Below are positions 8,731 through 17,510 of a DNA stretch of 50,308 bases, piece by piece (position 1 is the stretch's first letter; each line of letters begins with the position of its first letter). A program made the translations under genes and the position numbers. The notes beneath the pieces were generated by a model. It was not told the DNA's origin and searched no databases. It saw only the letters and a list, made by a program, of their open reading frames with translations. The DNA comes from UBA8653 sp963978155 (GTDB taxonomy: Bacteria; Planctomycetota; Phycisphaerae; Phycisphaerales; SM1A02), in NCBI GenBank assembly GCA_963978155.1, contig CAXBRK010000001.1, positions 1 through 50,308 of the forward strand, read 5' to 3'.

Positions 8731-9345
8731 TTACCGGATGACCCATTCTGAGGCCATCAGAGTCGCTGGCATGGCCAAACGGCCTTCCAGGTCCCCATCC
8801 ACCATGAATTTGAGATGGAGCGACTTTCGCAAAATGACGGCTTCACCGCTGACGGGATGGAATTCACGGGCCGTCTCGCCCGAAAGACCCGCAACAAAAA
8901 TGCTGACTTCGTTGGCACGGTCATTTTGCACCGGCCAAACTGCCAATCCGTCTCGGGCATATTCCGCACCTTGCCGAAGGTCACCAATGATCTCGTCTTG
9001 GGTTTCCAAGAGAGGGTTGCCTTGGAGGGCACGAATGGATTCGCTCACTCGGCCGGGAACGCCTACACCGGCTTTGCTGATGACACCGGTGTCACTGAAC
9101 AGCGTCATATCGGGAACCCAGATTTGGTCTCGACCCGAGGCATTTTGCACTTGGTAGGTCATGTACCAGTACAGCTTGCCGTCCGCAGGGTCGGCAAACA
9201 ATCGAAGAACCCCAGGTGTGCACTTCAGTTCCCACGCGGTTGGAACCGGCTTGGGGACCGGATACGCCGCCGCAGAGTCAACTCCAATCAAAGCGGTGGA
9301 GGCACACAACAACATGGCAGCGGAAAGTACGGTCTTCAATGACAT
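8731..9345 (-). CDS. exported protein of unknown function
   Basis: A 204-aa protein with a clear signal peptide: MSLK, a hydrophobic core, then a cleavage region near AAAYP. The mature part is beta-rich (WELKCTPGVLRLF, KLYWYMTYQVQNASG) with no motif I can name. It may sit in the periplasm. The start is ATG 9345, which has AAGGGAG eight bases upstream and begins the signal peptide. The longer frame to 9438 is not needed. TACAGT at 9371-9376 (minus strand) could be its -10 box. It is transcribed away from the GNAT gene. About 135 bp separate it from rpmA, with which it may be co-transcribed. Confidence 0.8.
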   Translation of the reverse strand: MSLKTVLSAAMLLCASTALIGVDSAAAYPVPKPVPTAWELKCTPGVLRLFADPADGKLYWYMTYQVQNASGRDQIWVPDMTLFSDTGVISKAGVGVPGRVSESIRALQGNPLLETQDEIIGDLRQGAEYARDGLAVWPVQNDRANEVSIFVAGLSGETAREFHPVSGEAVILRKSLHLKFMVDGDLEGRLAMPATLMASEWVIR

Positions 9346-9420
9346 TCGAAGGCTCCCTTTGAGACGGGCTACTGTACCCAAAATCACTCGATTGCCCGTC
9401 ATCCAAGGCCAGATCTTTCC

Positions 9421-10335
9421 ATGACAGATCCATTTCACCCCCGATCACCGGAACCCAGAGAGCTGGATGCGGCTTTGGGAAGGCTGCTCACACCACCAAG
9501 TTCGCCCCCCCCGGCACCATCCACGGTGCGGGGACTGCGAAAAACCCTCCGGGAAGAGCGGGCCCGCCTGTGGTGCGCTGGGCCCATTGGTGCCCCCCTT
9601 GGAGCCGTCCTGACCTTACCCCGTCCTGGCCGAATTGAGATGCTTTTGGGCACGCCACTCGGTCCAGCTGATGATCCAGCCCCCACTGGACGTTGTCTGC
9701 AGTCGGCATTGGCATCGGGACGCCAAAGCGACAACCACTTGGCCCAACTGGTGCACGTCCCTGAGGCCGTGGGGACCGCCGAGGCCGCCAAGTTGGGTGG
9801 GATGGAATGGTTGGCTGAGTTGCAATTCCTTCGTACAGCTTCGGTACCAGAACCAACAACATCCCTTGCCTCGTCCCTCCCCCTCCAATCAAGCATCACG
9901 TGGTGCGACTGTGATGATCTTGACGACCAAGCGCTGCACGGCGTGCTTTTGGAGACGTACGTTGACGCGCAGGATTGCCCGGGGCTTCGAGGGCGCCGGG
10001 AACCAGAAGATATTTTGATTGGACATGAGGCATCCGGGGTGCGGCACCACTGGATGGTGGCCCAAGTCGAACAGGAACCAGCCGGAGTGTTGCTTTTGGC
10101 CGAAACCCCCGAGCGGCACCTGCTGCAAGTGCTCTACGTGGGCGTGGTGCCAAAGTTTCGCGGCAAAGGGTTGGGGCAACAGTTCATGGCCAAGGCCAAT
10201 GAGGTCGCGATCTCACGCAAATTGCCACTTTCACTTCACGTTGACCGGCGCAACGCGCCTGCTCTCAAGCTGTATCGCAAATTTGACCTCCAACCACGCG
10301 AATCACGAGTTGCATGGATTGCAGAAATTCGGTAG
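9421..10335 (+). CDS. GNAT-family acetyltransferase-like protein
   Basis: A 304-aa protein whose C-terminal 150 residues carry a GNAT fold. The acetyl-CoA binding motif A reads VGVVPKFRGKGLGQ (Q/R-x-x-G-x-G/A type), followed by a beta-strand LSLHVDRRNAPAL and the usual Asn-Ala-x-Ala-x-x-x-Tyr helix, here NAPALKLYRKF. The N-terminal half is divergent and could be a degenerate second GNAT domain, as in mycothiol-synthase-type tandem proteins, but no motif is visible there. Substrate unknown. It is monocistronic as far as I can see, since the next gene is more than 500 bp away. No strong ribosome-binding site precedes ATG 9421. Confidence 0.8.
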   Translation: MTDPFHPRSPEPRELDAALGRLLTPPSSPPPAPSTVRGLRKTLREERARLWCAGPIGAPLGAVLTLPRPGRIEMLLGTPLGPADDPAPTGRCLQSALASGRQSDNHLAQLVHVPEAVGTAEAAKLGGMEWLAELQFLRTASVPEPTTSLASSLPLQSSITWCDCDDLDDQALHGVLLETYVDAQDCPGLRGRREPEDILIGHEASGVRHHWMVAQVEQEPAGVLLLAETPERHLLQVLYVGVVPKFRGKGLGQQFMAKANEVAISRKLPLSLHVDRRNAPALKLYRKFDLQPRESRVAWIAEIR

Positions 10336-10429
10336 CCAACCAAAGAAAAAGTTGCGATTGCCGAAGCGGCGGGAAGTTTGAATCGTTTGTTCGAACGGTG
10401 CGACTTTTCATCTTGAGATTCAACACGAC

Positions 10430-10438
10430 TTATCCACA
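10430..10438 (+). promoter_or_regulatory. DnaA box
   Basis: TTATCCACA, an exact match to the high-affinity DnaA box, about 400 bp upstream of the dnaA start. It is probably used for dnaA autoregulation or as part of an origin. No second exact copy was found in this spacer. Confidence 0.65.
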
Positions 10439-10549
10439 TCTTCTGCCCGAACACGTGGTGGTTCGGGAAGAACACAAGCCCAAAATCTTTTACCGCATGC
10501 TCTCCATCCAGTTAGGAATACCAAGGATGGTTTTTATCGATCGACCCAC

Positions 10550-10577
10550 TTGCAGCAATGTCAACTTTCGGTAAAGT
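10550..10577 (+). promoter_or_regulatory. possible dnaA promoter
   Basis: TTGCAG (10550-10555), a 16-base spacer and TAAAGT (10572-10577). Both boxes are imperfect matches to the main vegetative consensus. It would give a leader of about 260 nt before the chosen dnaA start. Confidence 0.3.
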
Positions 10578-10749
10578 TCCGCTCCTCGACATGGACTCGT
10601 CGACACCGACCGGTTCGCCTTGAACATTGGCTTCGAAACTGAGCCAATTCATTCAAAGCGAGACCGCCCGGTACAGGCATGGCTGCCCATCGACGTTACT
10701 CGTCCGTGACCAGGCTTCGACCAGATCACCAATCACGAGTTTTCCCAAG

Positions 10750-10768
10750 TCAACATCTCTGATGTTGA
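10750..10768 (+). promoter_or_regulatory. perfect hairpin in the dnaA leader
   Basis: TCAACATC, loop TCT, GATGTTGA: an 8-bp perfect stem with a triloop, ending 73 bases before the dnaA start codon. No T-run follows, so it is not an intrinsic terminator. It could be an operator or an mRNA element. Confidence 0.45.
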
Positions 10769-10841
10769 TCCGCTGTCCCTGTGTCCTTTGCCAAAGCTTG
10801 GATGCATGACAACCACGCCCCTTTCTTGCACGAGGCCCCCG

Positions 10842-12356
10842 ATGTCGCAATCACCTGGAATGAGCCACCGCGAACACGAGGCTGCCATCTTGGGAACGTT
10901 GCGACGAGAACTCGGCGAGACGAAGTACGACCGTTGGTTGGGCAACGCCAGCGCCAGCGTTCAAGCTGGAGATTCAGGGCAAGACCCACACTCCGTGGTC
11001 ATCGAGGTCGACAACGCCTTTGCGGCCCGCTGGGTGGAAACCAAGTTCATTCCCGAATTGCGGGTGGCCTGCAAAGGAATCCGCAGCGAACAGACACCAC
11101 CTTGGCGCATTCGTGTTCGCCAAGACGACACCGTGGAATCGACGGACGCCTCAACCCCAGCCGGTGATGCCACCGGGTCTTCAGGCCCAACGTCCGCGGG
11201 AACGCCTTCCCCATCACAGCCAGCCACGCCGTCTTCCCACTCCGCTTGGAAGCCAAGCCGCGGCCCCGCCACCAATCAACCGACGCACCGCGGCCAGGCC
11301 GGACCAATGGCCGCGTACCGGCAACTTGAGCACTTCGTCGAAGGGCCCAGCAACCAGCTGGCCTACCGATCCGTGTGTCGACTGCTGGAAGACCCCCAGC
11401 ATGCCTCCCCCATGTCGCCATTGTTCTTGCACGGCGATTGCGGCGTCGGCAAAACCCACCTGCTGCAAGGCGCCGTGCGGGCGGCTTCCACCCAATTCAG
11501 TCGCATCCGGTACTACTCAGCGGAGCAGTTCACCAACGAATACATTCGGGCCGTCCGGGAACACGACTTGGAACGCTTCCGACAACAACTGCGAACTCTG
11601 GACCTCTTGGCCATCGATGACGTTCACTTCTTCTCGCACAAAGAAGGCACGCAAAACGAGTTCCTGCACATGCTGGACGCGTGCCTGCTGCATGGCACCA
11701 AGCTGTTGCTCGCTGGAGATGGGCACCCCAATCGCTTCAAAGCTTTTTCACGGGCGTTGAGTTCTCGTTGTGTCTCGGGCATGGTGGTGCACATCGAATC
11801 ACCGGACGTGAACACCCGTTTGGCCATCGTCAACCACTTGGCGAGCCGCCGAGGGTTGCGTCTCGAGCCCGCGGCCGCCGAATTGGTGGTGGAACGGACC
11901 CTCGGGACGGTTCGCGAACTCGAAGGCGCACTCACCCGCCTCGATGCGATGGCCCGGCTCGAAGGCACGGGCGAAACCATCGGTTTGCAATTGGTCACCC
12001 GAACGCTCGGCGCCGCGCCCCGACCGGTTCGACCGGCCGATGTTGTCAATGCGGCATGCGAGGCCCTGAACATCCCCCGACACGAACTTCTTGGCAACAG
12101 CCGGCACCGACGCATCACCTTGGCTCGAGGGGTTTCGGCCTATCTGCTGCGTGACCTCACCACATTGTCTTGGCCAGAAATTGCCCACCAACTCGGGCGA
12201 GAGCGTCACTCCACCGTCCACGGCGCGGCCAAGCGCATCACCAAAGCTCTGGAGCTCGACGAGTCCACCCACTCGCTCCCCGAGCAAGGCGAAGTCCCCA
12301 TGCGGCTCTTGATCGACCGGGTGCGTCGAAGTGCTTTGCAGGCTGAACGTCGATGA
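10842..12356 (+). CDS. dnaA: chromosomal replication initiator DnaA
   Basis: AAA+ initiator that binds DnaA boxes and melts the origin. The short N-terminal domain I (residues 1-85, with KYDRWL and the VDNAFAARWVE stretch) is followed by a long Ser/Pro/Thr-rich linker (about 95-150). The AAA+ domain has Walker A GDCGVGKT near 198-205 and Walker B LLAIDDVHFF. The C-terminal helix-turn-helix holds the box-binding signature as GRERHSTVHGA. The frame is open to TTG 10788, but I chose ATG 10842 (504 aa) because GAGG lies six bases upstream. The stop overlaps the next gene as ATGA. No dnaN follows, unlike the common dnaA-dnaN-recF order. Confidence 0.95.
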   Translation: MSQSPGMSHREHEAAILGTLRRELGETKYDRWLGNASASVQAGDSGQDPHSVVIEVDNAFAARWVETKFIPELRVACKGIRSEQTPPWRIRVRQDDTVESTDASTPAGDATGSSGPTSAGTPSPSQPATPSSHSAWKPSRGPATNQPTHRGQAGPMAAYRQLEHFVEGPSNQLAYRSVCRLLEDPQHASPMSPLFLHGDCGVGKTHLLQGAVRAASTQFSRIRYYSAEQFTNEYIRAVREHDLERFRQQLRTLDLLAIDDVHFFSHKEGTQNEFLHMLDACLLHGTKLLLAGDGHPNRFKAFSRALSSRCVSGMVVHIESPDVNTRLAIVNHLASRRGLRLEPAAAELVVERTLGTVRELEGALTRLDAMARLEGTGETIGLQLVTRTLGAAPRPVRPADVVNAACEALNIPRHELLGNSRHRRITLARGVSAYLLRDLTTLSWPEIAHQLGRERHSTVHGAAKRITKALELDESTHSLPEQGEVPMRLLIDRVRRSALQAERR

Positions 12357-13525
12357 GCAACGCCATTCCATTGGCCAAACCCAGTTTGAGCGAAGCCGAA
12401 CGTCAAGCGGTATTGGACGTGCTGCAATCCCCCGTACTGGCCAGCGGGCCTCGGGTCGAACACTTCGCCAAATCGATCGCCGAACTCACCGAGCGAGACT
12501 GTGGGATCCCGTGTTCTTCGGGCACTGCTGGTCTCACATTGGTGCTGGCCGCACTGGGCATCGGAGCCGGAGACAAGGTCGTGGTCCCTGCGTTCGGCTT
12601 TGTGGCCATGGCCAATGCCGTCTGGTCGCTGGGGGCCACGCCTCTGTTCGCGGACTGCGATCCACGGACCCTCAATGTGGACCTGGATTCGGTCGCCCAA
12701 CTTCTGGAACTGAAGCCTCGAGCCGTCTTGGCGGCGGAAACCTTTGGCAACCCTGCGGGGATGCCCGAACTGGAAGCGTTGTGCGCAGCACATGAGATTC
12801 CCTTGATCGAAGATGCTTGTGAAGGACTTGGGGGACGAATCTCCGGACGACCGGTGGGCGGATTTGGCCGGGCCTCGGTCTTTGGCTTTTATCCCAACAA
12901 ACAGATCACCACGGGGGAAGGCGGCGTGGTCGTCACGGACGACACCAGGCTGGCTGAACGGTGCCGCTCCTTGGCCAACCATGGCCGGGGAGAAGATGGC
13001 TCAACCTTCGTCCGTCCGGGATGGAATTTTCGTCTCGACGAAATGTCAGGCGCACTTGGAAACGCGCAACTGTCACGACTGGATGACATTCTTGATCAAC
13101 GTGAAGCGGTAGCGGCCCAATACACCGCCCAACTCTCTGGGAACGTCGATCTTATTTTGCCAAGTGTCGAGACGGCGAGTCGACCTTCTTGGTTCGCCTA
13201 TTGCGTTCGTCTCACCGGACGATGGAACGCCACCGTGCGGGACGAAGTGATCCAAGCGATGGCCGGCCACGAGATTTCGTGCGCCAAGTACTTCCCTTCC
13301 ATCCCTCAGACTCCAGCCTGGCAAGGCCGTTGCGAGCCCAATGCGTGCAACACCCCCGTGGCCAACTCCATCTCCGGACGAACCATTGCACTTCCCTTCT
13401 ACGCTGGGCTCTCCAGCCGAGAAGTTGATTTGGTGTGCCAATCGCTCGAACTGATGATCGAGCGTGCAACCTTCCGGCACCGGGCATCACCAACCGATCA
13501 AATCGACGGCATTGACCCCAGTTGA
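12353..13525 (+). CDS. DegT/DnrJ/EryC1/StrS-family aminotransferase
   Basis: PLP-dependent sugar aminotransferase-type protein of 390 aa (fold type I). The expected landmarks are present: SSGTAGL phosphate-binding stretch (55-61), IEDACEGLGG with the PLP-ring Asp at 154, and the Schiff-base Lys at 183 in FYPNKQITTGEGG. The family makes amino sugars on nucleotides for surface polysaccharides or glycosylation; the substrate cannot be read here. Its ATG overlaps the dnaA stop (ATGA), so it is translationally coupled to dnaA, an odd partnership. Ribosome-binding is probably supplied from within the end of dnaA. It ends 27 bp from the convergent flgE. Confidence 0.92.
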   Translation: MSNAIPLAKPSLSEAERQAVLDVLQSPVLASGPRVEHFAKSIAELTERDCGIPCSSGTAGLTLVLAALGIGAGDKVVVPAFGFVAMANAVWSLGATPLFADCDPRTLNVDLDSVAQLLELKPRAVLAAETFGNPAGMPELEALCAAHEIPLIEDACEGLGGRISGRPVGGFGRASVFGFYPNKQITTGEGGVVVTDDTRLAERCRSLANHGRGEDGSTFVRPGWNFRLDEMSGALGNAQLSRLDDILDQREAVAAQYTAQLSGNVDLILPSVETASRPSWFAYCVRLTGRWNATVRDEVIQAMAGHEISCAKYFPSIPQTPAWQGRCEPNACNTPVANSISGRTIALPFYAGLSSREVDLVCQSLELMIERATFRHRASPTDQIDGIDPS

Positions 13526-13552
13526 GAGCAGCGAAAGAACGGACCTGACGGT

Positions 13553-15313
13553 TTATCGACCGATCAGGAGAAGCTGTTCCATGAGTTCATCGGTGGTCGT
13601 GATGACACGAGAGGCCGCGCTGTACCCAGTCTGGGCCAAAATCATGTCGATGAACTCTTGAGACAGATCCACGTTGGACAGTTCTAACGAACCGCCAAGC
13701 AATCGACCGTTGCCAAAGTCAAGAGGGCGACCCACCAAAGGTTCGCCAGAGTTTGGCCCCACTCCGAAGTATCCGCCACCTTGATCGACCAAGCCGCCGT
13801 TGTTCGAGAACCGGGCCAATGCAATGGCTCCCAATTCACGCGTCAGGCCATTGGTGAATGCCCCCAGAATGGTGCCATCTTCGGCAACCGACCAGTTGGC
13901 CAAAGTGCCCAAAGCCGAGCCGTCTTGGCTGACCGCAGCGAGCGAGCTGACGGAAGAGGCAAATGCTGACAGTTCCCCTTGTTCATCACCACCGAATTCA
14001 ATGGTGATGTCCAGCGGCGAATCGGCACCGTTGTCGCGGACAATCGAAAGAGCATTGCCGTCGACAAAATCAAGGCGGCCTTCGCTGTCAAAGGTCAACT
14101 CCCCCGACCCAACGATACGACCCAACGCGTCGTTGTCATCGGTTTCCGAAATCCATGCCCAGGTTGAGCCCCCGTTGGGATCAGTCGACTGAAGCACCAT
14201 GGTCATGTCGATCGTCAAAGGGGCTCCCAATGAGTCGTAGACAACAAAGGACGTCCGAACCGACTCACCGGTGGCTTCCGCCGTGTCGCTGAACATAAAT
14301 GGTTGTGTCGCGCCGGTGCCGTTGTTGGTCACCGTAAAATCGCTGGACTCAAGGTCGAGAGCTTGGGCGGTTCCTTCATTGCTGTTGATGACCAATCCAC
14401 CAGTGGCTGGATCCAAAGCGATGCCACCACCCAAGCCATCCTCACTGGTCAGACCGAGGGTGGCTTCCAACCAATTCATGAAATCACCCATGGTGGTTCC
14501 AGTGGCGTCTGCGGTGGAACCTGCAGCGTTTGTGGTGAATTGGAAGGTGTGGGTTCCGAGATCTTGTCCGGCTTTTTCAATACCACCAATGGTGATGATG
14601 GGGCCTGGCTCACCGCCTTCCAACGCGATCGCGGGCGTGCCATTGGAATCGGCCATGTAGATGGTGTTTCCCGGGACCGTGAGATCGAATGTTTGGTCGA
14701 TGGGCGTTCCGAGCAATACATCGGAATACAGACCCGCACTTGTGGCAACAGCTCCAGTCGTGGCCACTTCGCCATCCGCATCAAGATTGCCATTGAATTC
14801 AACTTGATTTGTGGCTTCCGCGAGAGTCAAAGTGCCAACCGGAATCGTCAAAGGTGCGAGTTCACCCGCTTGGACTTGGAAGTTTTCATCCACGCCAAAA
14901 CCTTGAATTCGCCCCCCATTGATGCTGACCAACTCGTTGTTCTCATTCAGTTCGAACGCGCCAGAGCGGCTGTACAACCGTTCGCCAGCGAGGTCGACAA
15001 TAAAGAAGCCGTCACCTTCAATAGCCACATCCGTCGCACGACCGGTGACGCTGATGGCCCCAGAAGAGAAATTCTTCTGGGTTCCGCCGACGCCCACTCC
15101 GAGACCAACTTGGCTTGGGTTCGTTCCTCCGGTGAAAGCACCGGGCGCCGTCCCAACTCCAAGTGTTCGAGCAAATTGGCTGCTGAACAGCATCCGGCTG
15201 CTTTTGAACGCCGTGGTGTTCACGTTGGCAATGTTGTTACCAATCGAGTCCAAGCGTTGGGAGTTGACGGAGAGGGCGGAAAGTCCGGTGTAAAGCGAAG
15301 TGGTTGACGGCAT
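13553..15313 (-). CDS. flgE: flagellar hook protein FlgE
   Basis: Structural subunit of the flagellar hook, 586 aa (E. coli 402). The N-terminus (LYTGLSALSVNSQRLDSIGN, then NNIANVNTTAFK) is the rod/hook signature. The segment GRATDVAIEGDGFFIV is the FlgE/F/G motif. The C-terminus (LELSNVDLSQEFIDMILAQ and YSAASRVITTTDEL) forms the second part of the coiled D0 domain. The extra length lies in a variable, Gly/Thr/Asp-rich middle (about 140-420), the surface-exposed region. It is the last gene of the flagellar block, after flgD with an 83-bp gap. Its stop lies in a small hairpin (CGGT, CGATAA, ACCG). Confidence 0.96.
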   Translation of the reverse strand: MPSTTSLYTGLSALSVNSQRLDSIGNNIANVNTTAFKSSRMLFSSQFARTLGVGTAPGAFTGGTNPSQVGLGVGVGGTQKNFSSGAISVTGRATDVAIEGDGFFIVDLAGERLYSRSGAFELNENNELVSINGGRIQGFGVDENFQVQAGELAPLTIPVGTLTLAEATNQVEFNGNLDADGEVATTGAVATSAGLYSDVLLGTPIDQTFDLTVPGNTIYMADSNGTPAIALEGGEPGPIITIGGIEKAGQDLGTHTFQFTTNAAGSTADATGTTMGDFMNWLEATLGLTSEDGLGGGIALDPATGGLVINSNEGTAQALDLESSDFTVTNNGTGATQPFMFSDTAEATGESVRTSFVVYDSLGAPLTIDMTMVLQSTDPNGGSTWAWISETDDNDALGRIVGSGELTFDSEGRLDFVDGNALSIVRDNGADSPLDITIEFGGDEQGELSAFASSVSSLAAVSQDGSALGTLANWSVAEDGTILGAFTNGLTRELGAIALARFSNNGGLVDQGGGYFGVGPNSGEPLVGRPLDFGNGRLLGGSLELSNVDLSQEFIDMILAQTGYSAASRVITTTDELMEQLLLIGR

Positions 15314-15396
15314 CGTTGCTTCCTGCGGAGATGGTTGAAATCAAATCGACGTTCAATGAGTCGTTGAGAGGGATAAGTGCAAACCCCGTGCCAGAG

Positions 15397-15957
15397 TCAT
15401 CCGAGTTCTGGAGGCATCCCTGGACCCACTTGGGGCGGCAAAGGCTGCGCGGATGCGTCAGTATTGCCGGGCACAACTGGCGGATTTTCAGGAGAATCCG
15501 GAGTGGTTGGCTCTTCTGGTTCTTCTGGAACCTCAGGACCTTCAGGAATGGACTCGGGCTCCAAGACGACTTCCACATTTTGCAGAGGGACAATCCAGCC
15601 GGTATCGAGTTCGATCGCAACCGAATCACCTTGCCGAAGAGCTGCGACGACGAAGCCCGTCACATTGCCCCAACCTTCTGCGTACCCCGAGACAAATTTC
15701 CCGATCATTCCGGCGGCACTGGTCAGTTGATTCTCAGTGACAATCGCATCCAGACGATCCCCCAAAGCGATGTCACTCTCGATCGAACGAATCGTCGAAA
15801 TCTGATCGAGAAGGGCCGACGTGTCATTGGGAGAAAGAGGATCCTGACTGGTCAGTTCCGTCAGAATAATTTGCAGGAACTCTTCACTTCCCAGGGCCCC
15901 AAAGGCATCAGGAGTTCCACCAGCGCCAGAGGCACCACCAAATTGAATCGCACTCAT
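15397..15957 (-). CDS. flgD: flagellar hook-capping protein FlgD
   Basis: Scaffold that caps the growing hook. Residues 15-75 hold the FlgD N-terminal signature (EEFLQIILTELTSQDPLSPNDTSALLDQISTI region). Residues 85-130 form the beta-rich region. Instead of the usual FlgD Tudor/FnIII pair, the last 55 residues are almost only Pro, Glu, Ser and Gly (PEGPEVPEEPEEPTTPDSP). The 186-aa total is shorter than E. coli FlgD (231). It overlaps fliK by 4 bp (ATGA), as expected for coupled hook-assembly genes. Confidence 0.9.
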   Translation of the reverse strand: MSAIQFGGASGAGGTPDAFGALGSEEFLQIILTELTSQDPLSPNDTSALLDQISTIRSIESDIALGDRLDAIVTENQLTSAAGMIGKFVSGYAEGWGNVTGFVVAALRQGDSVAIELDTGWIVPLQNVEVVLEPESIPEGPEVPEEPEEPTTPDSPENPPVVPGNTDASAQPLPPQVGPGMPPELG

Positions 15958-17510
15958 GCTTGCTCCTCTGCGGCCATCAACACTTGGCCAAATTCATCTG
16001 CCCGATCGTCGAGCTGATCCAATATCTGTGGCGAAGATCGTTTGGAGGAGGTCTCACCCTCCCGACGATCACGCTCACCACCGGACCGATCCTCATCGGC
16101 GTCGTTCTCGTTGTGCTGGTCCAACCGAGATGACTCGACTTTCGATTCCTCACGAACTTCGAGTCGATCCACAACCAGACCTTTGTGCTCCAAACTGTCA
16201 CGCAGCAACCGAAGGTGTTCGCCAAGGACTCGGGCGGCCTCAGGCGTGCGGGCAACCAAGTCGGCTTGCACCCGCCCTTCATCCATCTGCACCCGAACGG
16301 TCACTTTTCCAAATTGCGCCGGACGAAGTTGCACCACCGTTGCCCCACCATGCCCGCGTCCCAGCGAACGAAGCGCCCGTCGGGTGAGGTTGACGGAAGC
16401 TGGAACCTCGTCCGCGGCTCCGGCGTCAACCGCCTCCGCCAGACCGCCGCTGAAATTCACGCTTTGGGTCGGGGCATTCACTTTTGTCGACTGAAGCGCG
16501 TTGCCCTGCGGAGCCGTACGCACTGGATCTCCCGCCACTTCGCGCACTGGCACAGCAGTCTCAACCGAAGAAGAAGGCGTGCTTCCCCCCTCGGGTCGAG
16601 TTGATGATTTGAATGCTTCGCCGCGCTGAGAACCCTCTTCCGCGGAGACCGGAGTCTGGGCCCGAGAAACTTCTGGACGCTCTGAATGAGCGGGGCGTGT
16701 GGCATCGGAACCATCCTGACCGACACGTTGATCAGCGGCAGGAAGATCCCCAGGCAGAAGCTTGGTTTGGTTTCCCGCGGGACGGTTTGAGGCTGGCCTG
16801 ACCTCGCCAGCCGAGAATTTTGGTGCCCGACCAGTGGTGTTCACGTCTGGACCACGGGGACCAACATCGGGCTCAAGAGATCCTGAAACATCAGATGACG
16901 GCGGTGTCCTTGAACCCAGTTCATTCGGTGAGATCGAGGATGGATCGCGAATAACCTCCGCAGACGAGCCGGCCGCCGTACCGGTTGGGGCAAGATTGGA
17001 ACCGAACTCCCCTTGCTGGAGCACCGCTGAATCAACACGGGCGACCGGTATGTTCACACGCGGAGTAACTTTTCCGTTCGATGCGGATGCAACAGCTTTT
17101 CGCTGGACATCGCTCTGAGGCACCAACTCCAACTCGGGGAGAGGATTGGATACCGAATGCACCGTTGCGGGAGGCCGTGAATCCCCGACCAGAGACTCTG
17201 GGGCCGGCTCAGGAGAAGCTTCAGCACCTCCCGGGATGGGCGCTGAGATCTCCTCATCGCCGCCCTCCCCTACAGAGGAAGTGTCCGTGGCATGTTCTTC
17301 TTGGGTACCGAAGTCCTCACCGGACTCGACGCTCTCTTCCACGGCGGCACCGCTGCCCACTGCTGGAGCGTTGGGCTCAGAATCTTCCACCTGAGCAGTA
17401 CTGACCTCTGGAACAACAAATTCCGATGAGGCGTCAGCGGGGCGAGACGGACTCTGGCGACTCGGCAGAGCTGATGGTGGCAGGCTGGCGGGCACGAGAG
17501 GCATGCTCAT
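15954..17510 (-). CDS. fliK: flagellar hook-length control protein FliK-like
   Basis: Molecular ruler and export-specificity switch for the hook. The conserved Flg_hook domain is near the C-terminus: VVQLRPAQFGKVTVRVQMDEG, then LRLLRDSLEHKGL. The N-terminal 350 residues are a low-complexity Pro/Ser/Glu/Ala-rich ruler. After the domain comes a Asp/Glu/Arg-rich tail. I place the start at ATG 17510 (518 aa; ATG 17504 is also possible). Even so it overlaps the previous gene by about 77 bp in another frame. The frame extending to 17594 is less likely. Confidence 0.85.
   Translation of the reverse strand: MSMPLVPASLPPSALPSRQSPSRPADASSEFVVPEVSTAQVEDSEPNAPAVGSGAAVEESVESGEDFGTQEEHATDTSSVGEGGDEEISAPIPGGAEASPEPAPESLVGDSRPPATVHSVSNPLPELELVPQSDVQRKAVASASNGKVTPRVNIPVARVDSAVLQQGEFGSNLAPTGTAAGSSAEVIRDPSSISPNELGSRTPPSSDVSGSLEPDVGPRGPDVNTTGRAPKFSAGEVRPASNRPAGNQTKLLPGDLPAADQRVGQDGSDATRPAHSERPEVSRAQTPVSAEEGSQRGEAFKSSTRPEGGSTPSSSVETAVPVREVAGDPVRTAPQGNALQSTKVNAPTQSVNFSGGLAEAVDAGAADEVPASVNLTRRALRSLGRGHGGATVVQLRPAQFGKVTVRVQMDEGRVQADLVARTPEAARVLGEHLRLLRDSLEHKGLVVDRLEVREESKVESSRLDQHNENDADEDRSGGERDRREGETSSKRSSPQILDQLDDRADEFGQVLMAAEEQA

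Larger units (their letters stand above)
10336..10841. other. 506-bp gene-free region upstream of dnaA
   Basis: There is no convincing reading frame here. It holds one perfect DnaA box (10430-10438), a few AT-rich patches (around 10483-10495 and 10527-10542), a possible promoter (10550-10577) and a perfect 8-bp inverted repeat (10750-10768). It could be the dnaA control region or part of an origin. A single exact box and the lack of dnaN nearby make origin status uncertain. Confidence 0.6.

Noticed and set aside
10627..10809. A 60-codon frame in the dnaA upstream region
   Set aside because: No ribosome-binding site, no recognisable features, and it lies in a region with regulatory signals.
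14303..15307. A 334-codon plus-strand frame opposite flgE
   Set aside because: FlgE is unambiguous on the other strand; the antisense frame reflects its codon bias.
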